Of a stretch of 64,000 nucleotides of DNA, positions 39,859-48,829 are shown piece by piece; positions within the stretch are counted from its first letter, which is position 1, and each line of letters begins with the position of its first letter. Source of the stretch: Micromonospora lutea (GTDB taxonomy: Bacteria; Actinomycetota; Actinomycetes; Mycobacteriales; Micromonosporaceae); the NCBI RefSeq assembly GCF_016863535.1, contig NZ_BOPB01000016.1, forward strand, positions 95,402-159,401, given 5' to 3'. The notes beneath the pieces are model-generated. The model saw only the letters and a program-made list of their open reading frames with translations, did no database searches and had not been told where the DNA came from. The translations under genes were made by a program, and so were the position numbers.

Positions 39859-41879
39859 CCACGGTGGTCGACTGTGACGAGTGTTCGGGGATGGGCTTTC
39901 TGGTGCGGCGGTGCTGCTGCACCGACGGCGGGGACCGGCTGGTGGTGGACGCGGGCGGGTACCGCGACGAGGCGTACGCCGGTTGTCGGGTCTGCGGCGG
40001 CGACGGCAGCGTGGCCGAGCAGTGTTATCGGTGCGGGCAGAGCGGGCGGCGGCGGGCGCAGCTCGTGGTGACGGTGGTCAACCTGGACAGCGGAGCGGCG
40101 GCGTCGCGGCGGCTGGTGGCCGGTCGGGTCGTGCCGCAGGTCGACGCGGAACGGGTGTGGCGGGCGCGGGAGCTGGTCGGTGAGCTGGCCGAGGCGGTCG
40201 GGGTGCGGGGGTTGCGCCCGCGCTGGGGGCGGCGGAGCCTGGACGACATCCTGGCCTGGTACCCGAAGTCGTGGCAGCCCGATCTGCCGGCGCGGCGGCG
40301 GTTAACGCTGGAGGCGGCGGCCCTGGCCCGGCAGGATTTCGACCCGTGGCGTGTCTACGTGGGTCGCAGCACCGAAACACCGTCACCTGCGGTCCCCGGC
40401 CACGAGCTGGCCCGGCTCTGCGGCATGGCCGATCTGCTCCATCTCGACCTGGTGGTGGAGGCTCGTCACCGGCACGGCTGGCTGCTCTGGCAGGTGCGCT
40501 ACGACCTGCCCGGCTCGCCGGTGCCGGGGGAGCGGCAGGTCGTCGGTGCCGGCGATCTCGCCTCGGCGGTCGCCGGGACCAGCGCGGCCAGTGCGCTGCG
40601 TGGGCTGGGCGAGCGGGGACGGCACGCCCCCGCGTACACGGTGCGGCCGGTGCCGGCTGCCGGCGTACCCCGAGCGGTGGATCTTGATCGGCTCGCCCGG
40701 AAGGTCGTCGCGGACCTGGCCGGCGACGCGCCCGGGGCGCAGGCCATCTGGCGCGACGGACGCTGGTGGCACACGCCGCTGCACCCTGCCGGCAGGGTGG
40801 AGGAGCTGTACGAGCGGGAGACCGGCCAGGTCGTCCAGCGTGTCGAGCAGAAGCTGCGGCGGGCGACCGAGCCCCCCGATCCAGTCTGGTGGGGCGAGCC
40901 GATCGCGCAGCGGCCGTGCCCGGACTGCCGGCCCGGCACCCGGCTGCGTCGCTGCGACTGCCGGCGTACCACCGCCAGCCGGCCCGACCCGCACTGCCCG
41001 GACTGTGCCGGCGCCGGCTTCGCCCCCTCGGCGCTGCGCTGCTCGACCTGCCGGGACAGCGGGCGCATCCCGGCGGCGTTGACGGTGACCGTGACCGACC
41101 TGCATCGGGTCGGTCACGAAACCTGGCGACCGGTGCCGGGCGAGGCCGCGCCGGTGGTCGGCCACCAACCCAACGGCACCGCCGTGCACCAGCTTCCCGC
41201 CCACTGGCGGCTGGCCCGCCATGCCACCACCTTCGGGGTACGCCCGGCCGACCTGAGCCGTCTCGATGAGGACTGGCCGCTCGACCAGGACCTGCTCGAC
41301 GGTACGGTGACCGCCTTCGACCCGGGCGTCGAGCCGGCCCGGCAGCACCTCGAACGCCTCGCCGCCGGGCTGCCCGGAGCGCGCCTGTTCGTGCTGGCCG
41401 CCGCGCCCGACGCACCGCCGCTGACCGACCTGCTGCGGCTTGCGCACGCCCTGGACCTGACCGCCGTGCTGACCTACTGCGATCACCGGCTCGACGCCGG
41501 TGACCCGACGAGGATCCAGGGGGAGCGGTGGCACGTGCGACTCGGGGTGCGGGACGCCGAGATCGGCGCGGAGCTGCCGCTGCACGCCACCGTCGAGCTG
41601 GCCGTCGCCCGGTGCCTCGCGCACCTGGACACGCACCTGCTCGCCACCGTGCCCCGGGACCCGGAGCAGCCGGTGCCCGCCCCGCAGGCCGCACCCTCCC
41701 CGTCGCCGCCGGACCCGACCGGGTTGATCCGCCGCCTCGGTCAGCACTACGCCGGCCAACCGCTCACGGTGTCGTTCGATCGTTTCGGCTGCCGGCTGTG
41801 GCTGGCCGAACAGGGCGTCCTCCACCCGCTTGCGCGAGCGACCACCCTCGGCGACGCCGTTGAGGCCCTGCGCCTGTGA
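39855..41879 (+). CDS. Large protein with two DnaJ-type cysteine clusters
   Basis: 674 residues. The first cluster (residues 7-64) has CDECSGMG, CCC, CRVCGGDG and CYRCGQSG, i.e. CxxCxGxG units as in the zinc finger of DnaJ. A second cluster (about 355-405) repeats the theme with CPDC, CDC, CPDCAGAG and CSTCRDSG. No J-domain is present. The regions between and after (HWRLARHATTFGVRPADL, GARLFVLAAAPDAPPLTDLL) are not recognised. The protein is cytosolic by appearance and probably binds four zinc ions. Start overlaps the 86-residue protein (ATGA). Confidence 0.7.
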   Translation: MTTVVDCDECSGMGFLVRRCCCTDGGDRLVVDAGGYRDEAYAGCRVCGGDGSVAEQCYRCGQSGRRRAQLVVTVVNLDSGAAASRRLVAGRVVPQVDAERVWRARELVGELAEAVGVRGLRPRWGRRSLDDILAWYPKSWQPDLPARRRLTLEAAALARQDFDPWRVYVGRSTETPSPAVPGHELARLCGMADLLHLDLVVEARHRHGWLLWQVRYDLPGSPVPGERQVVGAGDLASAVAGTSAASALRGLGERGRHAPAYTVRPVPAAGVPRAVDLDRLARKVVADLAGDAPGAQAIWRDGRWWHTPLHPAGRVEELYERETGQVVQRVEQKLRRATEPPDPVWWGEPIAQRPCPDCRPGTRLRRCDCRRTTASRPDPHCPDCAGAGFAPSALRCSTCRDSGRIPAALTVTVTDLHRVGHETWRPVPGEAAPVVGHQPNGTAVHQLPAHWRLARHATTFGVRPADLSRLDEDWPLDQDLLDGTVTAFDPGVEPARQHLERLAAGLPGARLFVLAAAPDAPPLTDLLRLAHALDLTAVLTYCDHRLDAGDPTRIQGERWHVRLGVRDAEIGAELPLHATVELAVARCLAHLDTHLLATVPRDPEQPVPAPQAAPSPSPPDPTGLIRRLGQHYAGQPLTVSFDRFGCRLWLAEQGVLHPLARATTLGDAVEALRL

Positions 41880-41905
41880 GCCACCCACGACTCGGGTACC
41901 GGATC

Positions 41906-42619
41906 TCAGCCGCTGACGCTGCGGACCGCCTCGATGATGGTTTCGGCGACCTCGCCCGGTCGGGCCACGGCCATCGCGTGCGAGCCGCCGGGCAGCTCGC
42001 GCTGGCCCTGCGGTTTGGCCCGCTCCGCCATGAACCGGTGCGCGGCGACCGGGATGTTCATGTCGGCATCCCCGAACACGAACCAGCTGGGCAGGGAGCG
42101 CCAGGCGGGGGCGCCGGTGAGACTGTCGTTCAGGGCCTGCTCGGTGATCGGCCGTTGGGTCCGGGCCATGAGCGCGGCGAGATCACTGGGCGCATCCGCG
42201 GCGAACTGCCCGTGGAAGTCGTCCTGGCCGATCGCCACCTCGTTGCCGCCGGTCGACACCGGGTACTGCACCAGCGTGCCGGCGAGGGTGCTGCCGGGGA
42301 ACTGCCCGGACAGCCCGAACGCGCTCTCGCCGGTCTCCGGCGCGAAGGCGTTGACGTACACGAGGGCACGCACCGTCGGGTTGTCGCCCGCCGCCTGGGT
42401 GATCACCATGCCGCCGTACGAGTGACCGACGAGGATGACCGGACCGCCGACGCCCCGGATCACGTCCGCCAGGTACGCCGCGTCGCCGGCCAGGCTCCGC
42501 AACGGATTGGCGGCGGCCAGCACGTTGTAGGTTCCCAGCCGTTCGATCACACCGTTCCAGCTCGCCGACTCGGCGAACGCGCCGTGCACGAGGACGATGG
42601 TGGGCTGCTGATCAGACAC
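41906..42619 (-). CDS. Alpha/beta hydrolase
   Basis: 237 residues. IVLVHGAFAESASW (oxyanion loop), nucleophile Ser in LVGHSYGGMV, acid Asp in FVFGDADMNIP and His in GGSHAMAV. It resembles the small esterase/salicylate-esterase-like branch. The substrate is unknown. GTG 42619 is chosen because AGGGAG lies 6 nt upstream, inside an alternative longer frame from 42634. It is monocistronic and convergent with the zinc-cluster operon, 26 nt away. Confidence 0.83.
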   Translation of the reverse strand: MSDQQPTIVLVHGAFAESASWNGVIERLGTYNVLAAANPLRSLAGDAAYLADVIRGVGGPVILVGHSYGGMVITQAAGDNPTVRALVYVNAFAPETGESAFGLSGQFPGSTLAGTLVQYPVSTGGNEVAIGQDDFHGQFAADAPSDLAALMARTQRPITEQALNDSLTGAPAWRSLPSWFVFGDADMNIPVAAHRFMAERAKPQGQRELPGGSHAMAVARPGEVAETIIEAVRSVSG

Positions 42620-42726
42620 GATGTGCTCCCTCACTCGGAGATGCTGTTCACCTACCGACGGCGCTGGTCCGCCCGAATACCCGCTGGGTGATGGTCAAAC
42701 GCGCTGGCGCGATTCGCTGCGGCAGG

Positions 42727-42780
42727 TGGGTGGGCGGGGGACCGGTTGCCGGCGGACCGGGACCGGGTTACCTGGACGGG
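42727..42780. repeat. Left copy of a direct repeat flanking the ABC/two-component locus
   Basis: The core CCGGGTTACCTGGACGGGT (42762-42780) differs by one base from CCGGGTTATCTGGACGGGT at 46755-46773. Upstream of the core, GTGGGC and GGTTGCCGG occur in the same order in both copies. The copy on the right is the promoter region of the DNA glycosylase gene. Confidence 0.5.
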
Positions 42781-42785
42781 TTTGC

Positions 42786-43508
42786 TCAGGCGTCCCGGCG
42801 TCGGAAGGCAGCCACCGCCCCACCCCCGGTGACAACGACCCAGCCGAGCAGCACGAGCAGGCCGGTGGTGGGAGTCAGGACCGGCGCCGGGTCGGGAAGG
42901 TAGAGCAGGCCCCCCGCCCGGCCCGGCAGATAACGGGCGTGTGGGGTGATGGCATCCAGCGCTGGCGAGACGACCAGAATCAGGCTGAGCGTGACGACGA
43001 GAGCGGGAACGACGGCCCGCGTGAGCGTGGCCAGAGCCACACCGAGCAGACCGATGAGTACGAGGTAGACCGCCGCCCCGACGATGTTCTCCGGAGGACC
43101 GTCGGTGACCACGGGAACGTCCCGTGTGGCCAGCGTGACGCGGGTCGTGAGCAGCCCGGTGGCGAGCGCCGCGACGGCGGTTCCGGTGGCCCAGGCCAGG
43201 TAGGCGAGGGTCTTGCCGGCCAGCACGGTCAGGCGGTCCGGTACGCACCTCAGGGTGGTGTGGATCTGCCCGTCGGTGTACTCGGTCCCGACCGCGAGGA
43301 CGCCGAGGGAGATGGTGCCGGCCTGCAGGTACGGCACCGCCTGAAGGACGACTGCGACCGGCTCGTCCGCACCGACCGGAGAGACGGCCAATGCCCCGGT
43401 GATGACCATCGCTGCGCCGATCGTGCCGAGGACCGTGGCCAGCACCGCAGGAAGGCCGGACAGCTTGGCCAGCTCCGTGGCGGCGGCCCGGCCGTAGGCG
43501 CGGATCAC
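42786..43508 (-). CDS. ABC-2-type exporter permease 2
   Basis: 240 residues with about six hydrophobic segments (LPAVLATVLGTIGAAMVITG, VYLVLIGLLGVALATL, PALVVTLSLILVVSPAL, TTGLLVLLGWVVVTGGGAV) and a short YTDGQIHTTL loop typical of these permeases. GTG 43508 overlaps the stop of the preceding permease. It forms an exporter with the ATPase and the other permease; the cargo is probably a drug or peptide. Confidence 0.8.
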   Translation of the reverse strand: MIRAYGRAAATELAKLSGLPAVLATVLGTIGAAMVITGALAVSPVGADEPVAVVLQAVPYLQAGTISLGVLAVGTEYTDGQIHTTLRCVPDRLTVLAGKTLAYLAWATGTAVAALATGLLTTRVTLATRDVPVVTDGPPENIVGAAVYLVLIGLLGVALATLTRAVVPALVVTLSLILVVSPALDAITPHARYLPGRAGGLLYLPDPAPVLTPTTGLLVLLGWVVVTGGGAVAAFRRRDA

Positions 43509-44290
43509 GCGTCCCGCCACCGGAAGACCGCACCGGCCAGCGCGAGGAGCCCTGCCGTCCACGTTGCCATGACCACGCCGCCGGTGAGCGGGGCGAGCGC
43601 CTCGTCGAACGCCAACAGGTCACCGGCGAACATGCTCATGCCCGCGAGGTCGGGCAGGAACCTGGCGAGCGGGGTCAGGTGGGACAGCAGCACCGAGACC
43701 GAGACGAGCGAGCTGTTCACCACGAGCACGATGATCGGAGCGATCCCGTTGCGGGTGAAGACCGTGACCGCGAGGGCGGTCAGCGCCGTGAGCATCCAGT
43801 AGATCCCGGCACCGACCGAGCGGGACAGCACTCCGTCCGGGGTCGGAGGGGCGTCCCCGCCGATTATCCCGCCGGCCAGAGCCAACGAGGCGGGAATCGC
43901 CACCAGAGCCGCGACCGCGACGAGCAGGCCGACGGCGATTGCCTTGCCGGCCAGCACGCCGAGACGGCTGGGGGTGGCGGTGAGGGTCGTGGTGATCTGC
44001 CGTCCGCCGCCGATGTTCGCACGGTTCGCGGTGTACTCGCCGCTGACGGCGACGACGCCGAGGACCACCGCGCCGACCGTGCCGATCGGAACCGCGGAGA
44101 AGACCGCCTCGACCGGCGAAGTGTAGGCCGTCAGCTCGGGTCGTCCGCTGCGCAGCGCGGCGCGGACGCCGACGGCGTTGATCAGGGTGATCGCGACCGG
44201 ACCGAGCACGGCGACAGTCAGGGCGACCATCGTCGCTGGCAGCGTCGCCGTCTTGCGTATCTCGGCGGCGACCGTGTTGGGGAAGGTCAT
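43505..44290 (-). CDS. ABC-2-type exporter permease 1
   Basis: 261 residues, six predicted transmembrane helices. The EYTANRANIGGGRQITTTL loop matches the corresponding EYTDGQIHTTL of permease 2, so the two arose by duplication. ATGA/GTGA overlaps tie it to the ATPase upstream and permease 2 downstream. Confidence 0.82.
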   Translation of the reverse strand: MTFPNTVAAEIRKTATLPATMVALTVAVLGPVAITLINAVGVRAALRSGRPELTAYTSPVEAVFSAVPIGTVGAVVLGVVAVSGEYTANRANIGGGRQITTTLTATPSRLGVLAGKAIAVGLLVAVAALVAIPASLALAGGIIGGDAPPTPDGVLSRSVGAGIYWMLTALTALAVTVFTRNGIAPIIVLVVNSSLVSVSVLLSHLTPLARFLPDLAGMSMFAGDLLAFDEALAPLTGGVVMATWTAGLLALAGAVFRWRDA

Positions 44291-45006
44291 CGCCCACCCG
44301 CCACCGGCTGGGTGAGGGCGAAGAAGGCATCCTCCAGGGTCGGGTAGCCGGCCGTGACCTCGCGGATCGGGCCGGCGGCGACGACCCGGCCGTGGGCGAT
44401 GACGACCAGGTCGTCGGCGATCTGGTCGACCTCGCTGATCAGGTGGCTGGAGAGCAACACGGTGCCACCGGCGTCCGCGTGACCGCGCAGCAGTACTCGG
44501 ATCCAGCGAATGCCCTCCGGATCGAGCCCGTTCACCGGCTCGTCGAGCACCAGCGCACGGGGTTCGCCGAGCAGCGCGGCGGCCAACCCGAGCCGCTGGC
44601 ACATGCCGTACGAGAACCGGCCGACCCTGGTACCTCCGACGGCACCGAGCCCGACCTGGTCGAGCACCTCGGCCACCCGCCGGGTCGGGATGCCGTTGCT
44701 GCGCGCCATCCACGTGAGGTGGTTGCGGGCGGTACGGGAGCGGTGTGCGCCCGAGCCGTCCAGCATCGATCCGACCGTACGTAACGGCTGACGCAGGCGC
44801 CGGTACGGCTGACCGTCGACCAGGGCCGTGCCGGCGTCCGCCCGGTCCAGGCCCAGCAGGATGCGCAGGGTGGACGACTTGCCCGCACCGTTGGGCCCCA
44901 GTAGACCGGTCACCCGACCCGGTGCGGCTCGGAAGGTGACGTCGGTGAGGATCTCGCGGGAGCCGCGCCGCTTGACCAGACGCTCGACTGACAGCATGCG
45001 CACCAT
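44287..45006 (-). CDS. ABC exporter ATPase (drug/bacteriocin type)
   Basis: 239 residues. Walker A LLGPNGAGKSSTLRILLGL, a degenerate signature GRFSYGMCQRLGLAAALLG, Walker B ALVLDEPVNGLDPEG and switch His in SSHLISEVDQIADD. It powers the two permeases. ATG 45006 is used; ATG 44997 is possible. The divergent two-component system 124 nt away probably controls the operon, as for many bacitracin/antimicrobial-peptide exporters. Confidence 0.9.
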   Translation of the reverse strand: MVRMLSVERLVKRRGSREILTDVTFRAAPGRVTGLLGPNGAGKSSTLRILLGLDRADAGTALVDGQPYRRLRQPLRTVGSMLDGSGAHRSRTARNHLTWMARSNGIPTRRVAEVLDQVGLGAVGGTRVGRFSYGMCQRLGLAAALLGEPRALVLDEPVNGLDPEGIRWIRVLLRGHADAGGTVLLSSHLISEVDQIADDLVVIAHGRVVAAGPIREVTAGYPTLEDAFFALTQPVAGGR

Positions 45007-45130
45007 GTCAGCCCAGAGCGGTGGCCCGCGTCATCGGACCAGAGCCGGGACTTTCGCCGGTTCCCCCACCCCAGGTCGCTCCGACCCAGGTCCGATGTCA
45101 CGGCACGGTCCGGATTCCTAGACTCGCGAG

Positions 45131-45991
45131 ATGGCACCTGACGGGCGACCGACACGGCGATCCTGGCTGACCGCCGTCGCCGTCGCGGTGCCGGTGATCC
45201 TGCTCCTGTGCCTCGCCACGGCGGGTGCCGAGGGGCCAGCCGGGACACTCCTGCTGACACTGATCACCACGGCCGCTGTCACCGCGTCGTTCTGGGCGGT
45301 GATGCGCGTTCGACACGAACGGCGGGTGTACGAGGACCGGCTGACCGCGTGGGCCGCCGAGCGGGCTGCGGCGGCCGAACGATTGCGTATCGCCCGTGAT
45401 CTGCATGATCTCGTCTCGCACGGCATCGGCCTGGTCACCATGCGTGCCGCCACGGCCGCTCGGATGACCGGGCCGACCGGTGCGGCCGAACGGGTGACTG
45501 CGCTGTCCGACATCGAGAGGATCGGTCGGGAGACCACCGCCGAACTGCGGCGGATGCTCGATGTGCTCCGCGCACCGGGCGGCGAACCCGCTCCCTTGCG
45601 ACCGCCCGACACGCTCGACGCCCTACCGGAGATCGTGCGGTCCGCCGCCGCTGCCGGGATCACCGCCACCGTCGACGCGCGGAAGGTTGGTCAGGTGCCA
45701 CCCGGTGTGCAACTCGCGGTGTGCGCGATCGTCCGCGAGGGCCTGAGCAACACCGCCCGGCACGCCGGTCCGACCCGCGTGCACGTCACCGTGGACCGCG
45801 ACGGCGACGCGATCGTGGTGAGCGTACGCGACGACGGGCCCCGGCCCGGCTGGCGACCACGCCCTGGCGCCGGCCACGGCCTGAACGGTCTACGCGAGCG
45901 GGTGAGCATGCTCGATGGTGCCCTGCACGTCGGTCCGACCGGGCCGGGTTTCCACCTCACGGCGCGCCTGCCGGCCCGGTGCTGTCCATGA
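45131..45991 (+). CDS. NarL-type sensor histidine kinase
   Basis: 286 residues. Two transmembrane helices (about 12-31 and 38-57) with almost no extracellular part, then a HisKA_3 domain with phospho-His in RIARDLHDLVSHGIGLV and a HATPase (VREGLSNTARHAG, GHGLNGLRERVSMLDG). The short sensor suggests it senses the membrane or its partner transporter and not a soluble ligand. TAGACT (45119-45124) lies 6 nt before the ATG: leaderless. It overlaps the response regulator by ATGA. Confidence 0.88.
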   Translation: MAPDGRPTRRSWLTAVAVAVPVILLLCLATAGAEGPAGTLLLTLITTAAVTASFWAVMRVRHERRVYEDRLTAWAAERAAAAERLRIARDLHDLVSHGIGLVTMRAATAARMTGPTGAAERVTALSDIERIGRETTAELRRMLDVLRAPGGEPAPLRPPDTLDALPEIVRSAAAAGITATVDARKVGQVPPGVQLAVCAIVREGLSNTARHAGPTRVHVTVDRDGDAIVVSVRDDGPRPGWRPRPGAGHGLNGLRERVSMLDGALHVGPTGPGFHLTARLPARCCP

Positions 45992-46680
45992 CCACGGAGT
46001 CACCGGGTCGTTCCGTCAGCATCCGGGTGCTTGTCGCGGATGACCAGCCGCTCCTGCGGCACAGCCTCGCCCTCCTCATCGACGGCACCCCGGGCTTGAC
46101 CGTCGTCGGTCAGGCCGCCACCGGAAACGAGGCGGTGTCGCTCACCCGCGAACGCCGCCCCGACGTCGTCCTGATGGACATCCGGATGCCCGACGGCGAC
46201 GGCATCGAAGCGGCCGAACGCATCACCGCCGCCACCGACCTGGGCGGCACCAGGGTCGTCGTGCTCAGCATGTTCGCGCTCGACGAGTACGTGGCCGCCG
46301 CGCTGCGCGCCGGGGCGCACGGCTTCCTGCTCAAGGACGCCCACCCGGACCAACTCGTCGACGCCATTCGGCGGACCCACGCGGGCGAGTTCCTCTTCGC
46401 TCCCAGCATCCTCACCCGCTTCGTCGCGCACTACCTCGACCGGCCCGGCCCGCCGCAGGTCCGGAAGATCGACGGGCTGACCGGGCGCGAGACGGAGGTG
46501 CTGGCTCTCGTGGCGCGCGGCCTGTCCAACGACGAGATCGCGCGGTCACTCACCATCTCGATCAAGACCGTGAAGACCCACATCGGTAACCTGCTCACCA
46601 AGCTCGACGCCCGGGATCGGGCGCAGCTCGTCATCGCCGCCTACGAGAACGACCTGGTCGAGCGCCGGCCCTCGCGGTGA
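45988..46680 (+). CDS. NarL/LuxR-type response regulator
   Basis: 230 residues. Receiver domain with VLVADDQPLLRH, phospho-Asp in VVLMDIRMPDGDG and Lys in FLLKDAHPDQL; C-terminal LuxR helix-turn-helix LTGRETEVLALVARGLSNDE and SIKTVKTHIGNLLTKL. It is the cognate partner of the kinase just upstream and the likely activator of the divergent ABC operon. Confidence 0.9.
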   Translation: MTTESPGRSVSIRVLVADDQPLLRHSLALLIDGTPGLTVVGQAATGNEAVSLTRERRPDVVLMDIRMPDGDGIEAAERITAATDLGGTRVVVLSMFALDEYVAAALRAGAHGFLLKDAHPDQLVDAIRRTHAGEFLFAPSILTRFVAHYLDRPGPPQVRKIDGLTGRETEVLALVARGLSNDEIARSLTISIKTVKTHIGNLLTKLDARDRAQLVIAAYENDLVERRPSR

Positions 46681-46720
46681 ACACGCCTGACCTGCCGGAT
46701 GTCACAGCTGTGGGATCACC

Positions 46721-46773
46721 GTGGGCAGCGCCGGGTTGCCGGTCGGATGCCGGGCCGGGTTATCTGGACGGGT
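46721..46773. repeat. Right copy of the flanking direct repeat
   Basis: Contains GTGGGC, GGTTGCCGG and the 19-base core at 46755-46773, one mismatch from 42762-42780. It includes the presumed promoter of the glycosylase gene (TTATCT at 46760-46765, 6 nt before GTG 46772). Confidence 0.5.
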
Positions 46774-47377
46774 GGACTATCCCTGGCTGAAAGCCCCTGC
46801 CGCCGAGGTCGCCGCAACCGCCCGCTCACTGCTCGGCTGGGAGATCTGTGCCAACGACGTCCGGGTCCGGCTGACCGAGGTCGAGGCGTACGCCGGCACC
46901 GGCGTGGATCCTGCCTCCCACGCCCACCGGGGTCGCACGGCCCGCAACGCGGTGATGTTCGGCCCGGCCGGCCACGCCTACGTCTACTTCACCTACGGCA
47001 TGCACTGGTGCATGAACGTGGTGACCGGGCCGGAGGGGGAGGCGTCGGCGGTGCTGCTGCGCGCCGGCGAGGTGGTCGACGGCCTCGACGTGGCCCGGGC
47101 GCGGCGGCCGAGCGTACGCCGGGATGTGGATCTCGCGCGCGGGCCCGCCCGGCTCTGCGCGGCGCTGGGAATCGACAGGTCCGTCTACGGGCACTACCTG
47201 CTCGGTGACGGGCCGGTCCGGCTGCACCCGCCGTCGGCGCCGGTGCCGCCGGAGTTGGTGAGCGCCGGCCCCCGGGTCGGGGTGACCGGCGCGTACGACG
47301 TGCCGTGGCGGTTCTGGGTGACCGGCGACCCGACCGTGAGCAGCTACCGCCGTCACGTTCCGCGCCGGCGCACTTGA
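46772..47377 (+). CDS. 3-methyladenine DNA glycosylase (AAG family)
   Basis: 201 residues, the standard length. It removes alkylated purines to start base-excision repair. RLTEVEAYAGTGVDPASHAHRG carries the catalytic Glu, followed by NAVMFGPAGHAYVYFTYGMHWCMNVV, LLRAGEV, RGPARLCAALGID and the C-terminal GPRVGVTGAYDVPWRFW. GTG 46772 begins VDYPWLK; no good ribosome-binding site is present, consistent with a leaderless message. Confidence 0.93.
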   Translation: MDYPWLKAPAAEVAATARSLLGWEICANDVRVRLTEVEAYAGTGVDPASHAHRGRTARNAVMFGPAGHAYVYFTYGMHWCMNVVTGPEGEASAVLLRAGEVVDGLDVARARRPSVRRDVDLARGPARLCAALGIDRSVYGHYLLGDGPVRLHPPSAPVPPELVSAGPRVGVTGAYDVPWRFWVTGDPTVSSYRRHVPRRRT

Positions 47378-47689
47378 GCAAGGGCGGCCGGGCTGCCGTT
47401 TCGGAGGCGATAGTGAGCGTATGCGCGACCTGTCCGCCGGGGATCTCGGCATGCTGCTGTCGGTCCGGCCGCGACGGTGCGGGCAGCGACCACGGGCTGG
47501 ACGACTGACGCCCGAGGATGGGTAAAGTCCGCTCAACCGGCAAACATGGTGGTGCCGCAGGCGGACCGCGCGAGGGATTGTCGCTGTTCCCGTCCCGGGT
47601 CCTGGCCGGCGGAATAGTTGACTCGTCAAGTATGTTGTGCGAGTCGTCCGGGCCAGCCGAGGTTCGGTCGCCACTTAGGGAGGGGCCTC
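47378..47689. other. Intergenic region before the luciferase-like gene, 312 nt
   Basis: It contains a small Cys-rich open frame (47413-47508, listed separately) and a short perfect palindrome TTGAC-TC-GTCAA at about 47619-47630. Close to it, TATGTT could serve as a -10 for the following operon. No RNA gene is recognisable. Confidence 0.4.
47413..47508 (+). CDS. Possible 31-residue Cys-rich peptide
   Basis: GTG 47413 lies 5 nt after a perfect GGAGG (47403-47407). The frame encodes MSVCATCPPGISACCCRSGR followed by an acidic/glycine tail and stops at 47508. Five Cys in the first 16 residues are notable. It may be a small metal-binding protein or chance. No neighbouring modification or transport genes support a peptide natural product. 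Confidence 0.3.
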   Translation: MSVCATCPPGISACCCRSGRDGAGSDHGLDD

Positions 47690-48829
47690 ATGCAGTTCGG
47701 AGTCTTCACCGTCGGTGACGTCACCGTCGATCCGACCAACGGGCGAGAGCCGACCGAGCGTGAGCGCATCAAGGCGATGGTGACCATCGCGCTCAAGGCC
47801 GAGGAGGTCGGTCTCGACGTCTTCGCCACCGGTGAGCACCACAACCCGCCGTTTGTGCCCTCGTCGCCCACCACCATGCTCGGGTGGATCGCCGCCCGCA
47901 CCGAGCGGCTGCAGCTCTCCACCGCCACCACGTTGATCACCACCAACGACCCGGTCAAGATCGCCGAGGACTACGCGATGTTGCAGCACCTCGCCGACGG
48001 TCGGGTCGACCTGATGATGGGCCGGGGCAACACCGGGCCGGTCTACCCCTGGTTCGGCCAGGACATCCGCAACGGCATCCCGCTCGCCATCGAGAACTAC
48101 GACCTGCTGCGCCGGTTGTGGCGCGAGGACGTGGTCGACTGGAAGGGCAAGTTCCGCACCCCGTTGCAGTCGTTCACCTCGACGCCACGCCCGCTCGACG
48201 GGGTGCCCCCGTTCGTGTGGCACGGCTCCATCCGCAGCCCGGAGATCGCCGAGCAGGCCGCCTACTACGGCGACGGCTTCTTCGCCAACCACATCTTCTG
48301 GCCCGCAGAGCACACCCAGCGGATGGTCGGCCTGTACCGGCAGCGCTTCGAACACTACGGACACGGTTCCGCCGACCAGGCGATCGTGGGTCTCGGCGGC
48401 CAGGTCTTCATGCGCCGCAACTCCCAGGACGCGGTGCGCGAGTTCCGCCCGTACTTCGACAACGCGCCGGTCTACGGACACGGCCCCTCGCTGGAGGAGT
48501 TCACCGCGCAGACCCCGCTGACCGTGGGCAGCCCGCAGCAGGTCATCGACCGTACCCTCAGCTTCCGCGACTACGTGGGCGACTACCAGCGGCAACTGTT
48601 CCTCATCGACCACGCCGGGCTGCCGCTGAAGACCGTCCTGGAGCAGCTCGACCTGCTCGGTGAAGAGGTCGTGCCGGTGCTGCGCAAGGAGTTCGAGTCG
48701 CTGCGTCCGGCGCACGTGCCGCTGGCACCGACCCACGCCTCGCTGCTGGCCGCCGCGGGTGGCGGCAGCGACAGCACCGTCCACGCCGTCGACGACGTCA
48801 CCGGCCGGGCACCGGAGCAGACCCGATGA
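47690..48829 (+). CDS. Luciferase-like FMN-dependent monooxygenase
   Basis: 379 residues, bacterial-luciferase TIM barrel. MQFGVFTVGDVTVDPTNGRE, DVFATGEHHNPPF, STATTLITTNDPVKIAEDYA and LMMGRGNTGPVYPWFG are typical of the actinobacterial subgroup first annotated in Corynebacterium. It would use reduced FMN and oxygen on an unknown organic substrate. AGGGAGGGG precedes the ATG. The C-terminal about 40 residues are low-complexity. Confidence 0.87.
   Translation: MQFGVFTVGDVTVDPTNGREPTERERIKAMVTIALKAEEVGLDVFATGEHHNPPFVPSSPTTMLGWIAARTERLQLSTATTLITTNDPVKIAEDYAMLQHLADGRVDLMMGRGNTGPVYPWFGQDIRNGIPLAIENYDLLRRLWREDVVDWKGKFRTPLQSFTSTPRPLDGVPPFVWHGSIRSPEIAEQAAYYGDGFFANHIFWPAEHTQRMVGLYRQRFEHYGHGSADQAIVGLGGQVFMRRNSQDAVREFRPYFDNAPVYGHGPSLEEFTAQTPLTVGSPQQVIDRTLSFRDYVGDYQRQLFLIDHAGLPLKTVLEQLDLLGEEVVPVLRKEFESLRPAHVPLAPTHASLLAAAGGGSDSTVHAVDDVTGRAPEQTR

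Noticed and set aside
26717..42000. Integrated phage or conjugative element
   Set aside because: The amidase could suggest a phage lysin, but no integrase, transposase, structural, replication or transfer gene and no tRNA attachment site is present.
47518..47718. 66-codon frame before the luciferase-like gene
   Set aside because: Runs out of frame into the luciferase-like gene and has no family features.
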